A stretch of 64,000 nt of DNA, taken from contig CAJXPQ010000005.1 of NCBI GenBank assembly GCA_913058265.1, positions 1-64,000 on the forward strand, read 5' to 3'. Positions 27,505-37,228 of this stretch are shown piece by piece. The DNA comes from an uncultured Oligoflexia bacterium. Lineage in GTDB: Bacteria > Bdellovibrionota > Bacteriovoracia > Bacteriovoracales > Bacteriovoracaceae. The notes beneath the pieces were generated by a model. That model saw only the letters and a list, made by a program, of their open reading frames with translations. It had not been told where the DNA came from and made no database searches. Numbering within the stretch: position 1 is the first letter of the stretch; each line of letters begins with the position of its first letter. The position numbers and the translations under genes are program-made.

Positions 27505-28812
27505 CTAGATTGCTTTACCTACTGCATAGTAATCAAAACCCTCTGCCAGTACATGTGCTGTTTTATATAAATTTCTTCCATCAAACAGCACTGAGCTATT
27601 TAATCTTTTCTTTATTTCTCCAAAATCTGGTGCTCTGAATTCTTTCCATTCAGTTAATACCATCAAGGCATCTGCCTCATTTAGACAATCGTATTTATTA
27701 TCAACTTTCACTGCTGAGAATGATCTCTCTTTAGCTAAAACCTCAAAGTGATCGGCAGCTTCAGGATCATAGAAAGTCACCTTTGCTCCAGCTTTTGTCA
27801 GCTCTTCAACAATATACTGAGCAGGGGTTTCACGAATATCATCTGTATTGGCCTTAAAAGCAGTTCCCCAAATAGCAATATGCTTTCCACTTAAATCACC
27901 AAAATGTTTTTTAGCTTTTTCAAACATATAAAGTTTTTGTTCAGTATTTACTTCTTCAGTAGCACTTACAATTTTAAAATCGATTCCCATCTCTTTAGCT
28001 TTATAAATAAGCGCTTTCACATCTTTTGGAAAACATGATCCACCATACCCAGGCCCTGGATATAAGAATTGAGTTCCAATTCGTGAGTCAGTTGAGATTC
28101 CATGACGAACTTCTTCAACATCAGCACCAGTAGCATCACATAGCCTCGCGATTTCATTCATAAATGAGATTTTGGTAGCAAGAAAACAATTGGCGGCATA
28201 CTTTATAACTTCAGCAGATAAATTCGAAGTCTGTATTGTTCTTGAAATTTGTCTATTAAATGGCTCGTATAACTCTTCCATCACCTTAAAAGCACCGTCA
28301 TCATCCGTTCCAATGATAACTCTCTCAGGTTTCATAAAGTCACTTACAGCTGACCCTTCCTTAAGGAACTCCGGATTATTTACAACATGAAAATTTTTAT
28401 TTGTTTTCTCTGCTAAATATTTTTTTATATTCGTACCTGTTCCTACTGGAACAGTTGATTTTAAAACGACAATTAAATCGTCTTGCATGACAGGTATTAA
28501 AGAATCAAGTGCTGCATACAAGTATGTTAGATCTGCATTTCCATCATCACCACTTGGTGTTCCAACTGCCATGAAAACGGCTTTTGCCTCTTTAATTGAG
28601 TCATATGAAGTCGAAAAGTTAATTCTTTTATCTTCAATATTTCTTTTCATCATTGACTCAAGTCCAGGTTCATAAATCGGACTTTTACCATCTTTCATGG
28701 TTAGAACTTTATTTGCATCAATGTCGATACAAGTGACATTATTCCCCATTTCTGCAAAACATACACCTGAAACTAAACCCACATAACCAGTACCAATTAC
28801 TGAAATATCCAT
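27505..28812 (-). CDS. ugd: UDP-glucose 6-dehydrogenase
   Basis: SVIGTGYVGLVSGVCFAEMGNNV; GPGYGGSCFPKDVKAL; KANTDDIRETPA. Confidence 0.95.
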   Translation of the reverse strand: MDISVIGTGYVGLVSGVCFAEMGNNVTCIDIDANKVLTMKDGKSPIYEPGLESMMKRNIEDKRINFSTSYDSIKEAKAVFMAVGTPSGDDGNADLTYLYAALDSLIPVMQDDLIVVLKSTVPVGTGTNIKKYLAEKTNKNFHVVNNPEFLKEGSAVSDFMKPERVIIGTDDDGAFKVMEELYEPFNRQISRTIQTSNLSAEVIKYAANCFLATKISFMNEIARLCDATGADVEEVRHGISTDSRIGTQFLYPGPGYGGSCFPKDVKALIYKAKEMGIDFKIVSATEEVNTEQKLYMFEKAKKHFGDLSGKHIAIWGTAFKANTDDIRETPAQYIVEELTKAGAKVTFYDPEAADHFEVLAKERSFSAVKVDNKYDCLNEADALMVLTEWKEFRAPDFGEIKKRLNSSVLFDGRNLYKTAHVLAEGFDYYAVGKAI

Positions 28813-28924
28813 ATTCTTCTCCTAAAATTTAACCCTGTTAGCTTAGCATACGTGGTCTTAAAAATACTAGATTTTTGAAGATTCACAGTGCATCATTAAA
28901 GAAAATACGTCAGGTATATCGTTG

Positions 28925-30286
28925 TTAATTTTCAATACAAGTTTCTGGAGTTAAGTTCACAAACTCTTTTAGATCTTTACAGAGGATGGATTTACGTTTT
29001 ATCTTATAATCTCTAAATAATTGAATATTATTCTTGGCCTCCACATCAGAAATTTCAGATGCTATTAGCTCATAACGCTTTAGAACTTCTTCATGCTCAG
29101 CACTTTCAAGTATTGTAAATAATTCATTCACTTTATCACTGAAGTACTTTCTAAATTTTTGATCCTTATAAATTAAACGATTGAAGATAGACCACAGGAC
29201 TTTCCCCTTCTTCTTTTTAGTGACAAGATCAACACTTCTAGTGTTGAAAGCATTCGTTGCACCATTCGAGGAATTATAGCCATTTTTTGAAAATGTTGTG
29301 TCAAAGTCCCATGAAATATATTTCCACTTATTTTTTCCTTCTAAATCTTTAAAATACATACCTTGGGACCAATCGCCATTTCCTGAATACATAACTACCA
29401 GCACGTCGGCAATAGCAGAATCCATACTAACCTTGTCATCAACAAAGTCATAATTTATATCAGGATACTTCTCTAAAATGGATCTAAGCTTTTCATAAAG
29501 TATTAAGTCCCGAGTTGTCATTTCACCGTAGATTTTAGCCAGTACAAAATTCTCATGTCCCACAGAGAGTTTAAGTTGGTTAAATGTCAGATGTGCCGTC
29601 ATGGTGTAAACTCCATGAAGCTCTCCATTTATCATTAATGCCGCGTGCTCAAATTTTGGTCCTAATCCCCCAAGTTTATGCAGTAAGAATGAGGTGTAGT
29701 CATTTCTAAAATAAATGCCATGCTCTTTTCTTAGTACCATTCTCTTAATGGGGCTACCTTCTTTAAAGGATATATGGGGCTCTAATTTAAATGATTTTTC
29801 GCCGTACTTGTCTCTAAAATATATGCGAAAGTTCTTTTTTTTCACATATTTCTTACGACTTCCTCTACCATGCTGCCTAAGTCCAACGATACTTTCAAAA
29901 GTATTCTGACCGTTTTTATAATAGCGCATAAAAGCGGCTCGCTCCCACAGACGGCCCTTCTTAAAACCATTAACGATTATTCCTCTATCCTCATCATGAA
30001 GATCTTCAGGGTCACCCCAAAGAGAAATAACTGGAAGGTGTTTGTAGCGAGAGATATCAACTTTATTTTTCTTTAGACGCTTAAGCTCATCACTAATAAC
30101 GAATGCTTTATCGATTGGGTTATATACGTCCCTAATTTTACCAGTATATATTCCACGTGCATTCTCTGACTCTCCCCGGTACACCTCAAATGCGTCCTCA
30201 TATTTTTCACTCTGTTTTGCCCAGGATACCCAAAGGATTAACAACAAAGTTATAATAAAAAATGAAAGAGTCTTTAGATACTTCAC
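28925..30286 (-). CDS. CotH-like kinase family protein
   Basis: VGLRQHGRGSRKKYVKKKNFRIYFRDKYGEKSFKL; HGVYTM; YISWDFDTTFSKNG. Confidence 0.85.
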   Translation of the reverse strand: MKYLKTLSFFIITLLLILWVSWAKQSEKYEDAFEVYRGESENARGIYTGKIRDVYNPIDKAFVISDELKRLKKNKVDISRYKHLPVISLWGDPEDLHDEDRGIIVNGFKKGRLWERAAFMRYYKNGQNTFESIVGLRQHGRGSRKKYVKKKNFRIYFRDKYGEKSFKLEPHISFKEGSPIKRMVLRKEHGIYFRNDYTSFLLHKLGGLGPKFEHAALMINGELHGVYTMTAHLTFNQLKLSVGHENFVLAKIYGEMTTRDLILYEKLRSILEKYPDINYDFVDDKVSMDSAIADVLVVMYSGNGDWSQGMYFKDLEGKNKWKYISWDFDTTFSKNGYNSSNGATNAFNTRSVDLVTKKKKGKVLWSIFNRLIYKDQKFRKYFSDKVNELFTILESAEHEEVLKRYELIASEISDVEAKNNIQLFRDYKIKRKSILCKDLKEFVNLTPETCIEN

Positions 30287-30289
30287 TTG

Positions 30290-30997
30290 TTAAATTTGAT
30301 TTTGATTCTGATTAAAAAAGACATTAATCCTAATTTGATCACTTATTAGGTTGAGCTCAGATCTCATCTTACTTATGACGACTTCATCTAAGCCTTCAAA
30401 AATGTAGGATATAGTACACTCATCATTACTCTCTGTTATGCTATCGATCCTAGGATTTACTATGTTGGACTTAAAAACTTGCATAATATCATTGTTTTTC
30501 TCATCATATATTTTCTGTGGAATTTTAGAGATTATCATTCCTTCATGATTTTTCTTTCTAAAGAGTCTTTTATCTTTCTTAAGTATCCATAGTCCAAGAA
30601 TAGAAACGAACATTATTAAAATCAAAAAAGGCATATTGAAAGTCGCACAGGTGATACTTGTTGCGATTACTAATAAAATAAAACCTACTTCCTCAGGATC
30701 CTTAATTGGAGTTCTAAACCTCACAATTGATAAGGCCCCTAGCAACCCCAGAGACAGTGGGATTGAGAACTGTAGACTGACAAAGATTGCTGTAATGGCA
30801 ACTCCAAGTAGTGGAAATGCTCTGTGTAATGTACTACCAGTCCCCTTACTTCCATAAAACTTAACATATAAATGAGATATAAAGAGTGAAGCCATTAATG
30901 AGCAAATTAGGATTAAAAAGAATGGAAAGATTCCTATATCCGCCATTTTCTGTATTCCTGAGTTCGATAGTACCTGTAAATCAAATATTTTTTCCAC
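30290..30997 (-). CDS. DUF4956 membrane protein
   Basis: TM segments, LGLLGALSIVRFRTPIKDPEEVGFILLVIATSITCA typical of DUF4956. Confidence 0.85.
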   Translation of the reverse strand: MEKIFDLQVLSNSGIQKMADIGIFPFFLILICSLMASLFISHLYVKFYGSKGTGSTLHRAFPLLGVAITAIFVSLQFSIPLSLGLLGALSIVRFRTPIKDPEEVGFILLVIATSITCATFNMPFLILIMFVSILGLWILKKDKRLFRKKNHEGMIISKIPQKIYDEKNNDIMQVFKSNIVNPRIDSITESNDECTISYIFEGLDEVVISKMRSELNLISDQIRINVFFNQNQNQI

Positions 30998-31006
30998 TTT
31001 ATACTC

Positions 31007-31672
31007 CTATTCTATTAGTTCTCTGTAACATTGTTCGTACTTTGAAAAGCTATTTTTGTGAAACCCAAAATTCTCAATTCGCTCTAAACTTTCAGGCAGG
31101 ACCGCTGTCTCACCCTTAAGCTCAAATACACAATGAGAAAGGTTCATGGGTTTAAAGTCTTTTTTCATAATATTTTTATTAATCTTTCTAATATGTATAT
31201 CTCTATCTATGCATAGCCTTATCTCTGTCCCTGGAATGACAAAGCGACTACGAGTGTAACTTAGTTGAAAAACGGGAAATATATTCTCCAGTATAGTTGA
31301 ATTATACAACCTTAACTCATCAAGGCAATTTATAAACTCAGGCGAGTCCAAGTCCAAATCACTAAAGATATTCTTATTTTTAATTCTCTTTTTAAATCTG
31401 TTCTCACCAACTTTATGTTTAAATTCAAAAAAGCAGACATCACTAGGCTCACCAGTTTTCATATCCTCGTACCACCTTATGCGGAATTTTGATTTTATAT
31501 GATCACTTTCAAACTTTTCGTGCATGTGAAACATGGAGGGGGTATCAAAATAGATACTTGAAATGACAGCTTCTTTAAACTTTGGATCTTCAGCAAATCT
31601 TAGCTTCATCCATTGATAGGCATTATTTGCGAAATGGTTTTTTGCCACATATTTTGTTTCAAAATCATTCAT
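31007..31672 (-). CDS. VTC-domain (polyphosphate polymerase-like) protein
   Basis: SSIYFDTPSMFHMHEK, KFRIRWYED, FFEFKHKVGENRFKKR, GTEIRLCIDRDI. Confidence 0.8.
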   Translation of the reverse strand: MNDFETKYVAKNHFANNAYQWMKLRFAEDPKFKEAVISSIYFDTPSMFHMHEKFESDHIKSKFRIRWYEDMKTGEPSDVCFFEFKHKVGENRFKKRIKNKNIFSDLDLDSPEFINCLDELRLYNSTILENIFPVFQLSYTRSRFVIPGTEIRLCIDRDIHIRKINKNIMKKDFKPMNLSHCVFELKGETAVLPESLERIENFGFHKNSFSKYEQCYRELIE

Positions 31673-32892
31673 GACTTAACCTCGGCGATATAATCAGAAT
31701 TTTCACCTGAGCCTTGCAGTTGGAATTGACTGAATGCATATACGAAAAAGATTAAGTGAGAGTTTATCACATCAAAAAGAAGTTCCACCTGACCGGCGAC
31801 TGTAAAGGCAACAATATAGCTGGCCACCACCCACGAAAAATCCGTTCCATGCTTAACCATCTCAATGAACCAAAAAATTAGAAAGCCTAGGAAGAAAATC
31901 AAACCAGGTATTCCGTAGTTTGCTGCATGCTCAAGAAAGATATTATGAGAGTGCCCAATGTAATTTTTTGACCAGATTCCATAGCGCTCTTTTATATCTT
32001 TCACATTATAACTAAACTGGTCGGCACCAAGACCAAAGATTGGTTTCTCCTGAATTGTTTTAACTGCAGAGTAGAACTGACTTAAACGCACGTTATTCGA
32101 AGAATCATTAATATTAAAGTACCTATTGGTAGATTTTGAAGTTGCCGAGTAAACTCCAATTGCAAGAATTCCAGTAATACCAAGCCCAAATAAAGACTTA
32201 CCAATAATAGGCTTATAGCGTAGAAGTAAAAATGGTAACCCAACTGAGAGCCCAAGAACGGCCCCTCTTGTTTGTGCAGTAAGAATTGCAGCAATATTAA
32301 AGGTGATAAAGACAATTAACCATTTTTTCGAAATATATTTTTTAACTTTATCAAAGTTAAACCATGCAGCGATCCCAAATAATAACAAGAAGGAACTGGC
32401 ATAGCCGTAGCGCATATAGTTTGTAAATCCACCAGATCTTGGATGAAAATCACCTGAGCGCCACTTGACGACATCAAAGCCAAACCATGATTTTCCAATG
32501 CCCACAAAGAAGCCCACAATGACTGTTAATAAGAGTATTTTTAATAATGCCTTTTTGTGTTTTAAAGGTGCATTCTGAAAAAAGAATCTAAGTGTAATAA
32601 TAGAAAAGATACCAAATAGATAATACTTTACGTCCTGAAAAGCCTTAAATGGTTTTACTAGAGTTCCGTAATTGTAGAATGTTGCTATCACACCCCAAAC
32701 AGATAGAAGGATAAGACACCATGAGCTTTTTGAAATCTGTATTCTATCGCCTTGAATGATTAAAAATACAGTCGGAACAAAAATGAGAATATGATAAAGA
32801 GAAACTCCTGTCGGGCTTGTCATAAGACCTAAAAATAAAAAGATTAAACCCCAAAAGATAAACTGGTAGCTCTTCCCCATTTCAGTATTCAT
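31669..32892 (-). CDS. O-antigen ligase-like protein (Wzy_C)
   Basis: Multi-TM; RGAVLGLSVGLPFLLLRY, KPIFGLGADQF...GHSHNIFLEHAANYGIPG. Confidence 0.85.
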   Translation of the reverse strand: MNTEMGKSYQFIFWGLIFLFLGLMTSPTGVSLYHILIFVPTVFLIIQGDRIQISKSSWCLILLSVWGVIATFYNYGTLVKPFKAFQDVKYYLFGIFSIITLRFFFQNAPLKHKKALLKILLLTVIVGFFVGIGKSWFGFDVVKWRSGDFHPRSGGFTNYMRYGYASSFLLLFGIAAWFNFDKVKKYISKKWLIVFITFNIAAILTAQTRGAVLGLSVGLPFLLLRYKPIIGKSLFGLGITGILAIGVYSATSKSTNRYFNINDSSNNVRLSQFYSAVKTIQEKPIFGLGADQFSYNVKDIKERYGIWSKNYIGHSHNIFLEHAANYGIPGLIFFLGFLIFWFIEMVKHGTDFSWVVASYIVAFTVAGQVELLFDVINSHLIFFVYAFSQFQLQGSGENSDYIAEVKS

Positions 32893-32903
32893 ATAGATAG
32901 TCC

Positions 32904-34247
32904 TTAATAAGCATTTTTATTCACAAAGCCTTTCCAAAAAGTCAGAAAAATAATTGAGATATCCAACCAAAATGACCAGTTTTTAATATACCAAAGGTCA
33001 CACTCAATTCTTTTTTCAATTGAAGTATCTCCACGCCAGCCATTAACTTGTGCCCAGCCTGTTATACCTGCTTTAAATTTGTGTCGAATCATATAGCCAG
33101 GAATTTCTGCTCGAAACTTTTCAACATATACTGGTCTCTCTGGACGAGGACCAACAAGACTCATATCCCCCACCACAACATTCCAAAGCTGTGGTAATTC
33201 ATCGATGCTTGTTTTTCGGATAAATTTTCCTATCCTAGTTACACGTGGATCATCTTTTACCGTCCAGCCCTCAGAATTAGCATCGCCTACAACCATCGAC
33301 CTAAACTTCCACATTTTAAACTCTCTTCCATCGACTCCCATCCTCACTTGACCATAAAAAATAGGTCCCTTACTTGTGAATTTTACAAGAGCTGCAATGG
33401 TTAAAAGTATTGGAGAGATTAAAAGCATTCCAATTCCACAAGAAAGAATATCAAAGACTCGCTTGAAGAGCATTCCAAGAGGCTTAGCACTTGGATCGTT
33501 TATATGAAATACCGGTTGTCCCTTAAAGTCTTTTAAGGAGTAGCCTACACGAGCAAATTTTAAGTCAGGCAGGAAAACCAGCGGAATAATTAATTCGGAC
33601 AGTTTTTCAAGGTATTCGTATGCTGTATTAATATCTTTATTATCGTAGCCAACGATGACAGAAGCGACTTGCTCTTTCTCTAGTTTTGCAAAATCAACGG
33701 TATCAACTCTATTCACACCTTCGATATCTGAGGGAGCATCAATCCAATAAAGAACCTTGGCCTTTCCACCTTTAACTAGATTTTCATAATAGTCGCAAAT
33801 AACATGTCCGTTTCCAATAAAGACATATGTATTTGAAAGCTTAGACATTAGGTTGTGAAATATAATTTTAGTGATTATTAATAACGTTGTTGAAATTAAG
33901 ACGTAGGCCACTAAATGCATCCTTGAAATCCTCTCCGATGAAGAAAAGAACGCAAGCACCATAAATACGATGAATGCAATGGCATTACCTTTAAGTTGAC
34001 GCATGATTGTCTTAACTAGAGAGTTATTATTAAAATCCCCGTAAAGTCTGCTGTTTTTAAAGGCCACCATTGAGACAACTAATAATAAAAACCCATACCC
34101 AAGATATCTTTCAAATGAAACAACTTCACTTGAACCAAGAAGCTTCCATTCAAACTTCATAAAATAAGCAAGCATCCATGAGCCTAGCACAATCCATAGA
34201 TCGATAAATCGCTGAAAGTAGTCTAGGTTTTTAAGTTTTTTGTTCAT
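32904..34247 (-). CDS. undecaprenyl-phosphate sugar phosphotransferase (initiating PHPT)
   Basis: KRVFDILSCGIGMLLISPILL, KFRSMVVGDANSEGW, IDELPQLWNVVVGDMSLVGPRPERP. Confidence 0.93.
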   Translation of the reverse strand: MNKKLKNLDYFQRFIDLWIVLGSWMLAYFMKFEWKLLGSSEVVSFERYLGYGFLLLVVSMVAFKNSRLYGDFNNNSLVKTIMRQLKGNAIAFIVFMVLAFFSSSERISRMHLVAYVLISTTLLIITKIIFHNLMSKLSNTYVFIGNGHVICDYYENLVKGGKAKVLYWIDAPSDIEGVNRVDTVDFAKLEKEQVASVIVGYDNKDINTAYEYLEKLSELIIPLVFLPDLKFARVGYSLKDFKGQPVFHINDPSAKPLGMLFKRVFDILSCGIGMLLISPILLTIAALVKFTSKGPIFYGQVRMGVDGREFKMWKFRSMVVGDANSEGWTVKDDPRVTRIGKFIRKTSIDELPQLWNVVVGDMSLVGPRPERPVYVEKFRAEIPGYMIRHKFKAGITGWAQVNGWRGDTSIEKRIECDLWYIKNWSFWLDISIIFLTFWKGFVNKNAY

Positions 34248-34344
34248 AGTAAAAAATTCTAGCTTTTGAGACGAGGTTTGTCATTTTATAGATAAAGAGG
34301 AGGTGCGTTAAGTAAGAAAAATTGGTGAAATCCGTTGCTTTAGT

Positions 34345-34596
34345 TTAAGAAGCTTCTTTTTTAATTAATTCACCATCTCTAACAATTGAATCTGCGTGGA
34401 TATCATAACCGTTTGGCCAAGCAACTGAGCCGAGCTCAATATAAGCATTTTTGAAAAAGTCTTTATCCATAAGTGGTTTAGTCATTTCTGCAAGCTCTAC
34501 ATGAATATATGACATATCATACTTATAAATATCCCCATTCTCCATTTCACATTCTAAATATGAATCAAATGTCTTTACAGCTGTTACTTTTCTCAT
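34345..34596 (-). CDS. DUF2442 protein
   Basis: VTAVKTFDSYLECEMENGDIYKYDMS...LGSVAWPNGYDIHADSI. Confidence 0.8.
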   Translation of the reverse strand: MRKVTAVKTFDSYLECEMENGDIYKYDMSYIHVELAEMTKPLMDKDFFKNAYIELGSVAWPNGYDIHADSIVRDGELIKKEAS

Positions 34597-34817
34597 TGAT
34601 CGGCTCCGGGGATCCTTTTTAGTTGCTTCCCTTCTAACATAAGATTCCAGTCATCGTATAACTCTGCTTGATAATCTTTTATCCATTCACTAATAATCTT
34701 ATCAGCCTTTCGAGGAAATTTACCAATAATTTTTTCTCCTGTGTTAATTGAGTATGCTGCCTCATATCCTTGATAATACGCATGGATATGCGGTGGGTTA
34801 TGCTCTCTATAGTACAA
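34593..34817 (-). CDS. DUF4160 protein, N-terminus apparently out of frame
   Basis: YYREHNPPHIHAYYQGYEAAYSI; ORF begins at TTG; MPAILTFFGIII lies just upstream in another frame (ATG at 34855). Confidence 0.7.
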   Translation of the reverse strand: MYYREHNPPHIHAYYQGYEAAYSINTGEKIIGKFPRKADKIISEWIKDYQAELYDDWNLMLEGKQLKRIPGADQ

Positions 34818-34858
34818 TTTATGATAATTCCAAAAAATGTTAAGATTGCTGGCATAGG

Positions 34859-35374
34859 CTATCCCTTAATCCCAATTTTCTTTTTAGATGTGCTCTGCAC
34901 TTTACTAAACTCAAGGCTATCCAACCTCTGGAAAACAACTTTAAATATTTCTGTAGTATTACTTTCTAGTTCATCTACCTTCTTGGCCAAGTCCTTCTCA
35001 AATAAAAGAAAGCTTCGAAGTCTTGTAAAGATTCTCATAATTGCAATATTGACTTCAACTGCTCGGTCAGAGCGCAATATACCAGAGAGCATGGCAACCC
35101 CGTTCTCAGTAAATAACATTGGCATGGCCCTCGATTTGTGATTCCAAGTACTTGTCATATCTGCGGTACCAAATTGGTACCGCAATTCTGAGTGCTCATC
35201 CTCCGAGGCTTGGAACATAAAGTCCGGAGGAAACCGCTTGATATTCCTTCGAACCTGCCTGTTAAGCATCTTAGTCTCAACCCCGTACAGCTTTGCAAGG
35301 TCACTATCCATCATAACTTTCTGGCCTCGCACTTTGTAAATTAAACTTGATAGTTTTTCTAAATCTATTTCCAT
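34859..35374 (-). CDS. ORF6N domain (phage antirepressor-like) protein
   Basis: IYKVRGQKVMMDSDLAKLYGVETKMLNRQVRRNIKRFPPDFMFQ. Confidence 0.9.
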   Translation of the reverse strand: MEIDLEKLSSLIYKVRGQKVMMDSDLAKLYGVETKMLNRQVRRNIKRFPPDFMFQASEDEHSELRYQFGTADMTSTWNHKSRAMPMLFTENGVAMLSGILRSDRAVEVNIAIMRIFTRLRSFLLFEKDLAKKVDELESNTTEIFKVVFQRLDSLEFSKVQSTSKKKIGIKG

Positions 35375-35473
35375 AAGTTCTCCTCAAAAGAAGAACCTGC
35401 AAACTCGAGAAAAAACTCCCAATTAATAAATGTATGAAATTATAGATTAGTAACTTAGTGCAAGATGATTTTT

Positions 35474-35710
35474 CTAGCTCGCCATATCTTTTACAACAGC
35501 ATCCAAAAGAATGCTTTTGATATAACGCTGATAGGGCATATTTCGTTTTTTTGCGGCCGCCATTAGCTTTTCTTTTAATTCAGAAGGTACTCTTAGATTT
35601 ATTTTAGTATCAGATAGGGAGTTTCTAAGTCTTTCTGTTAACTCAATATCAACTGTGTAGTCTTGTTCGGCCACATGCTTTTGCAAACGCTTCAACTTAG
35701 AATTTTTCAT
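35474..35710 (-). CDS. CopG/RHH-type antitoxin
   Basis: INLRVPSELKEKLMAAAKKRNMPYQRYIKSILLDAV. Confidence 0.75.
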   Translation of the reverse strand: MKNSKLKRLQKHVAEQDYTVDIELTERLRNSLSDTKINLRVPSELKEKLMAAAKKRNMPYQRYIKSILLDAVVKDMAS

Positions 35711-35969
35711 TCTTATACCTCCTGTCTGGAAACATCGTTATTAATTGTATTATGCAGTTGCTAATTCTAAACGGTACTATTATCGGATACATGTTGATTT
35801 CTATCAAGAAGCATTTCTGATCTTTGTATTTAACACCAGGACTATCAATAATTTAAAAATCACCTTTTTCGATTTGCTCAATTGCATCCTCAAAGTTAAC
35901 GCAGAAGCGCCCCTTCTCCCTGGCCAACAGCTGATTCTTGAAATCACAATATACTAACCACTCAACCAT
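35711..35969 (-). pseudogene. decayed BrnT-like toxin gene upstream of the CopG antitoxin
   Basis: Minus frame reads MVEWLVYCDFKNQLLAREKGRFCVNFEDAIEQIEKGDF*IIDSPGVKYKDQKCFLIEINMYPIIVPFRISNCIIQLITMFPDRRYKNEK with in-frame TAA at 35853-35855. Confidence 0.65.
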
Positions 35970-36133
35970 ATTATAACCCTCATCGCCGCACATGTCCATA
36001 CATTTGTGCACACACAATTCTATTGGCCCAACCTATCTACGTGCAAAACTAAGCAAAAAGAACAATCCAACAAAGCTCCAAAACCTCAGTGCTCTAACTT
36101 GTCGCATAAAGAAATTATTGCTAACTTAATGAC

Positions 36134-37228
36134 ATGAAAGTTGTAATTTTACATGATTGGCTCACGGGTTTTCGTGGCGGAGAAAGAGTTTTAGAGGCGA
36201 TATGTGAAATGTATCCAGATGCTCCGATCTACACTCTGATTCATGACAAAGGAAAGTTGCCTCCCTCAATTGAAAATAGAGAAATCGTTACTTCATTCCT
36301 AGATAAAGTTCCTGGAATATATAAGAACTATCGTAAATTTTTGCCCTTGATGCCACTTGCGGCCGATCTCATGAAAATTACTCATGAATGTGACCTTGTT
36401 ATTTCAAGTTCTCATTGCGTAATTAAAGGCGTGAAAAAGCCAAAAGGTGCCAAGCACGTTTGCTATATTCACAGTCCGATGCGATATATCTACGATCAAT
36501 TTGAAAACTATTTTGGAAATGCATCCCTGCCTGTAAAGATTGTGGCGCATATTATACGTCCATATCTCGCGTGGTGGGATAAGCGTTCAAATACTAATGT
36601 TGATTTATTTCTACCCAATTCAAAGTTTGTAGAAAAAAGACTCCTCACTCAATATGGAGGTAGTACTCCAACTAATGTTGTCTATCCTTTTGTTGATCTT
36701 GCAGACTTTAAAGAAGTTCAAAAAAATCCCCCAGCAAAAGAAGATTTTTATTTAATGGTGACAGCATTTGCACCCAACAAAAGAGTTGATCTTGCTATTG
36801 AAGCATTTAATGAACTTGGATTCCCACTTCGTATAATAGGTGGTGGCTCAGAGGATGAAATTGCAGGAGTTAAGGCACTTGCAAAAGATAATATAAAGTT
36901 CATGGGTCGCCTATCACGTGCAGAAGTCGTTGAGCATTATGCCAAAGCAAAAGCATTTATATTCCCTGGTGTTGAAGATTTTGGAATAACTCCCCTTGAA
37001 GCTAATGCTGCTGGAACTCCTCTCATAGCTTATGGATACGGCGGAGTGCTTGAAACACAAACTGAATATACATCAACATTTTTTAATGAACCTACAAAAG
37101 AAGCTTTGAAAGAGGCGATTAAAAGTCATACTGATAAAAATGTTGAAGATTTACAAGCTAGGGCGGCTGAATTTTCGCGAGAGTTTTTCATTGAGAATAT
37201 AAAAGGTCAGGTTGATGCAAGTTTCTAA
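36134..37228 (+). CDS. GT4 glycosyltransferase
   Basis: HDWLTGFRGGERVLEAICEMYPDAPIYTL; IHSPMRYIYDQFENYF; FPGVEDFGITPLEANAAGTPLIAYG. Confidence 0.9.
   Translation: MKVVILHDWLTGFRGGERVLEAICEMYPDAPIYTLIHDKGKLPPSIENREIVTSFLDKVPGIYKNYRKFLPLMPLAADLMKITHECDLVISSSHCVIKGVKKPKGAKHVCYIHSPMRYIYDQFENYFGNASLPVKIVAHIIRPYLAWWDKRSNTNVDLFLPNSKFVEKRLLTQYGGSTPTNVVYPFVDLADFKEVQKNPPAKEDFYLMVTAFAPNKRVDLAIEAFNELGFPLRIIGGGSEDEIAGVKALAKDNIKFMGRLSRAEVVEHYAKAKAFIFPGVEDFGITPLEANAAGTPLIAYGYGGVLETQTEYTSTFFNEPTKEALKEAIKSHTDKNVEDLQARAAEFSREFFIENIKGQVDASF

Noticed and set aside
32082-32519. Two minus-strand ORFs (77 and 67 aa) within the O-antigen ligase gene
   Set aside because: Frame-shifted shadows of a clear multi-TM ligase gene.
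35745-35957. 70-aa plus-strand ORF
   Set aside because: Antisense to the toxin pseudogene, which explains the region better.
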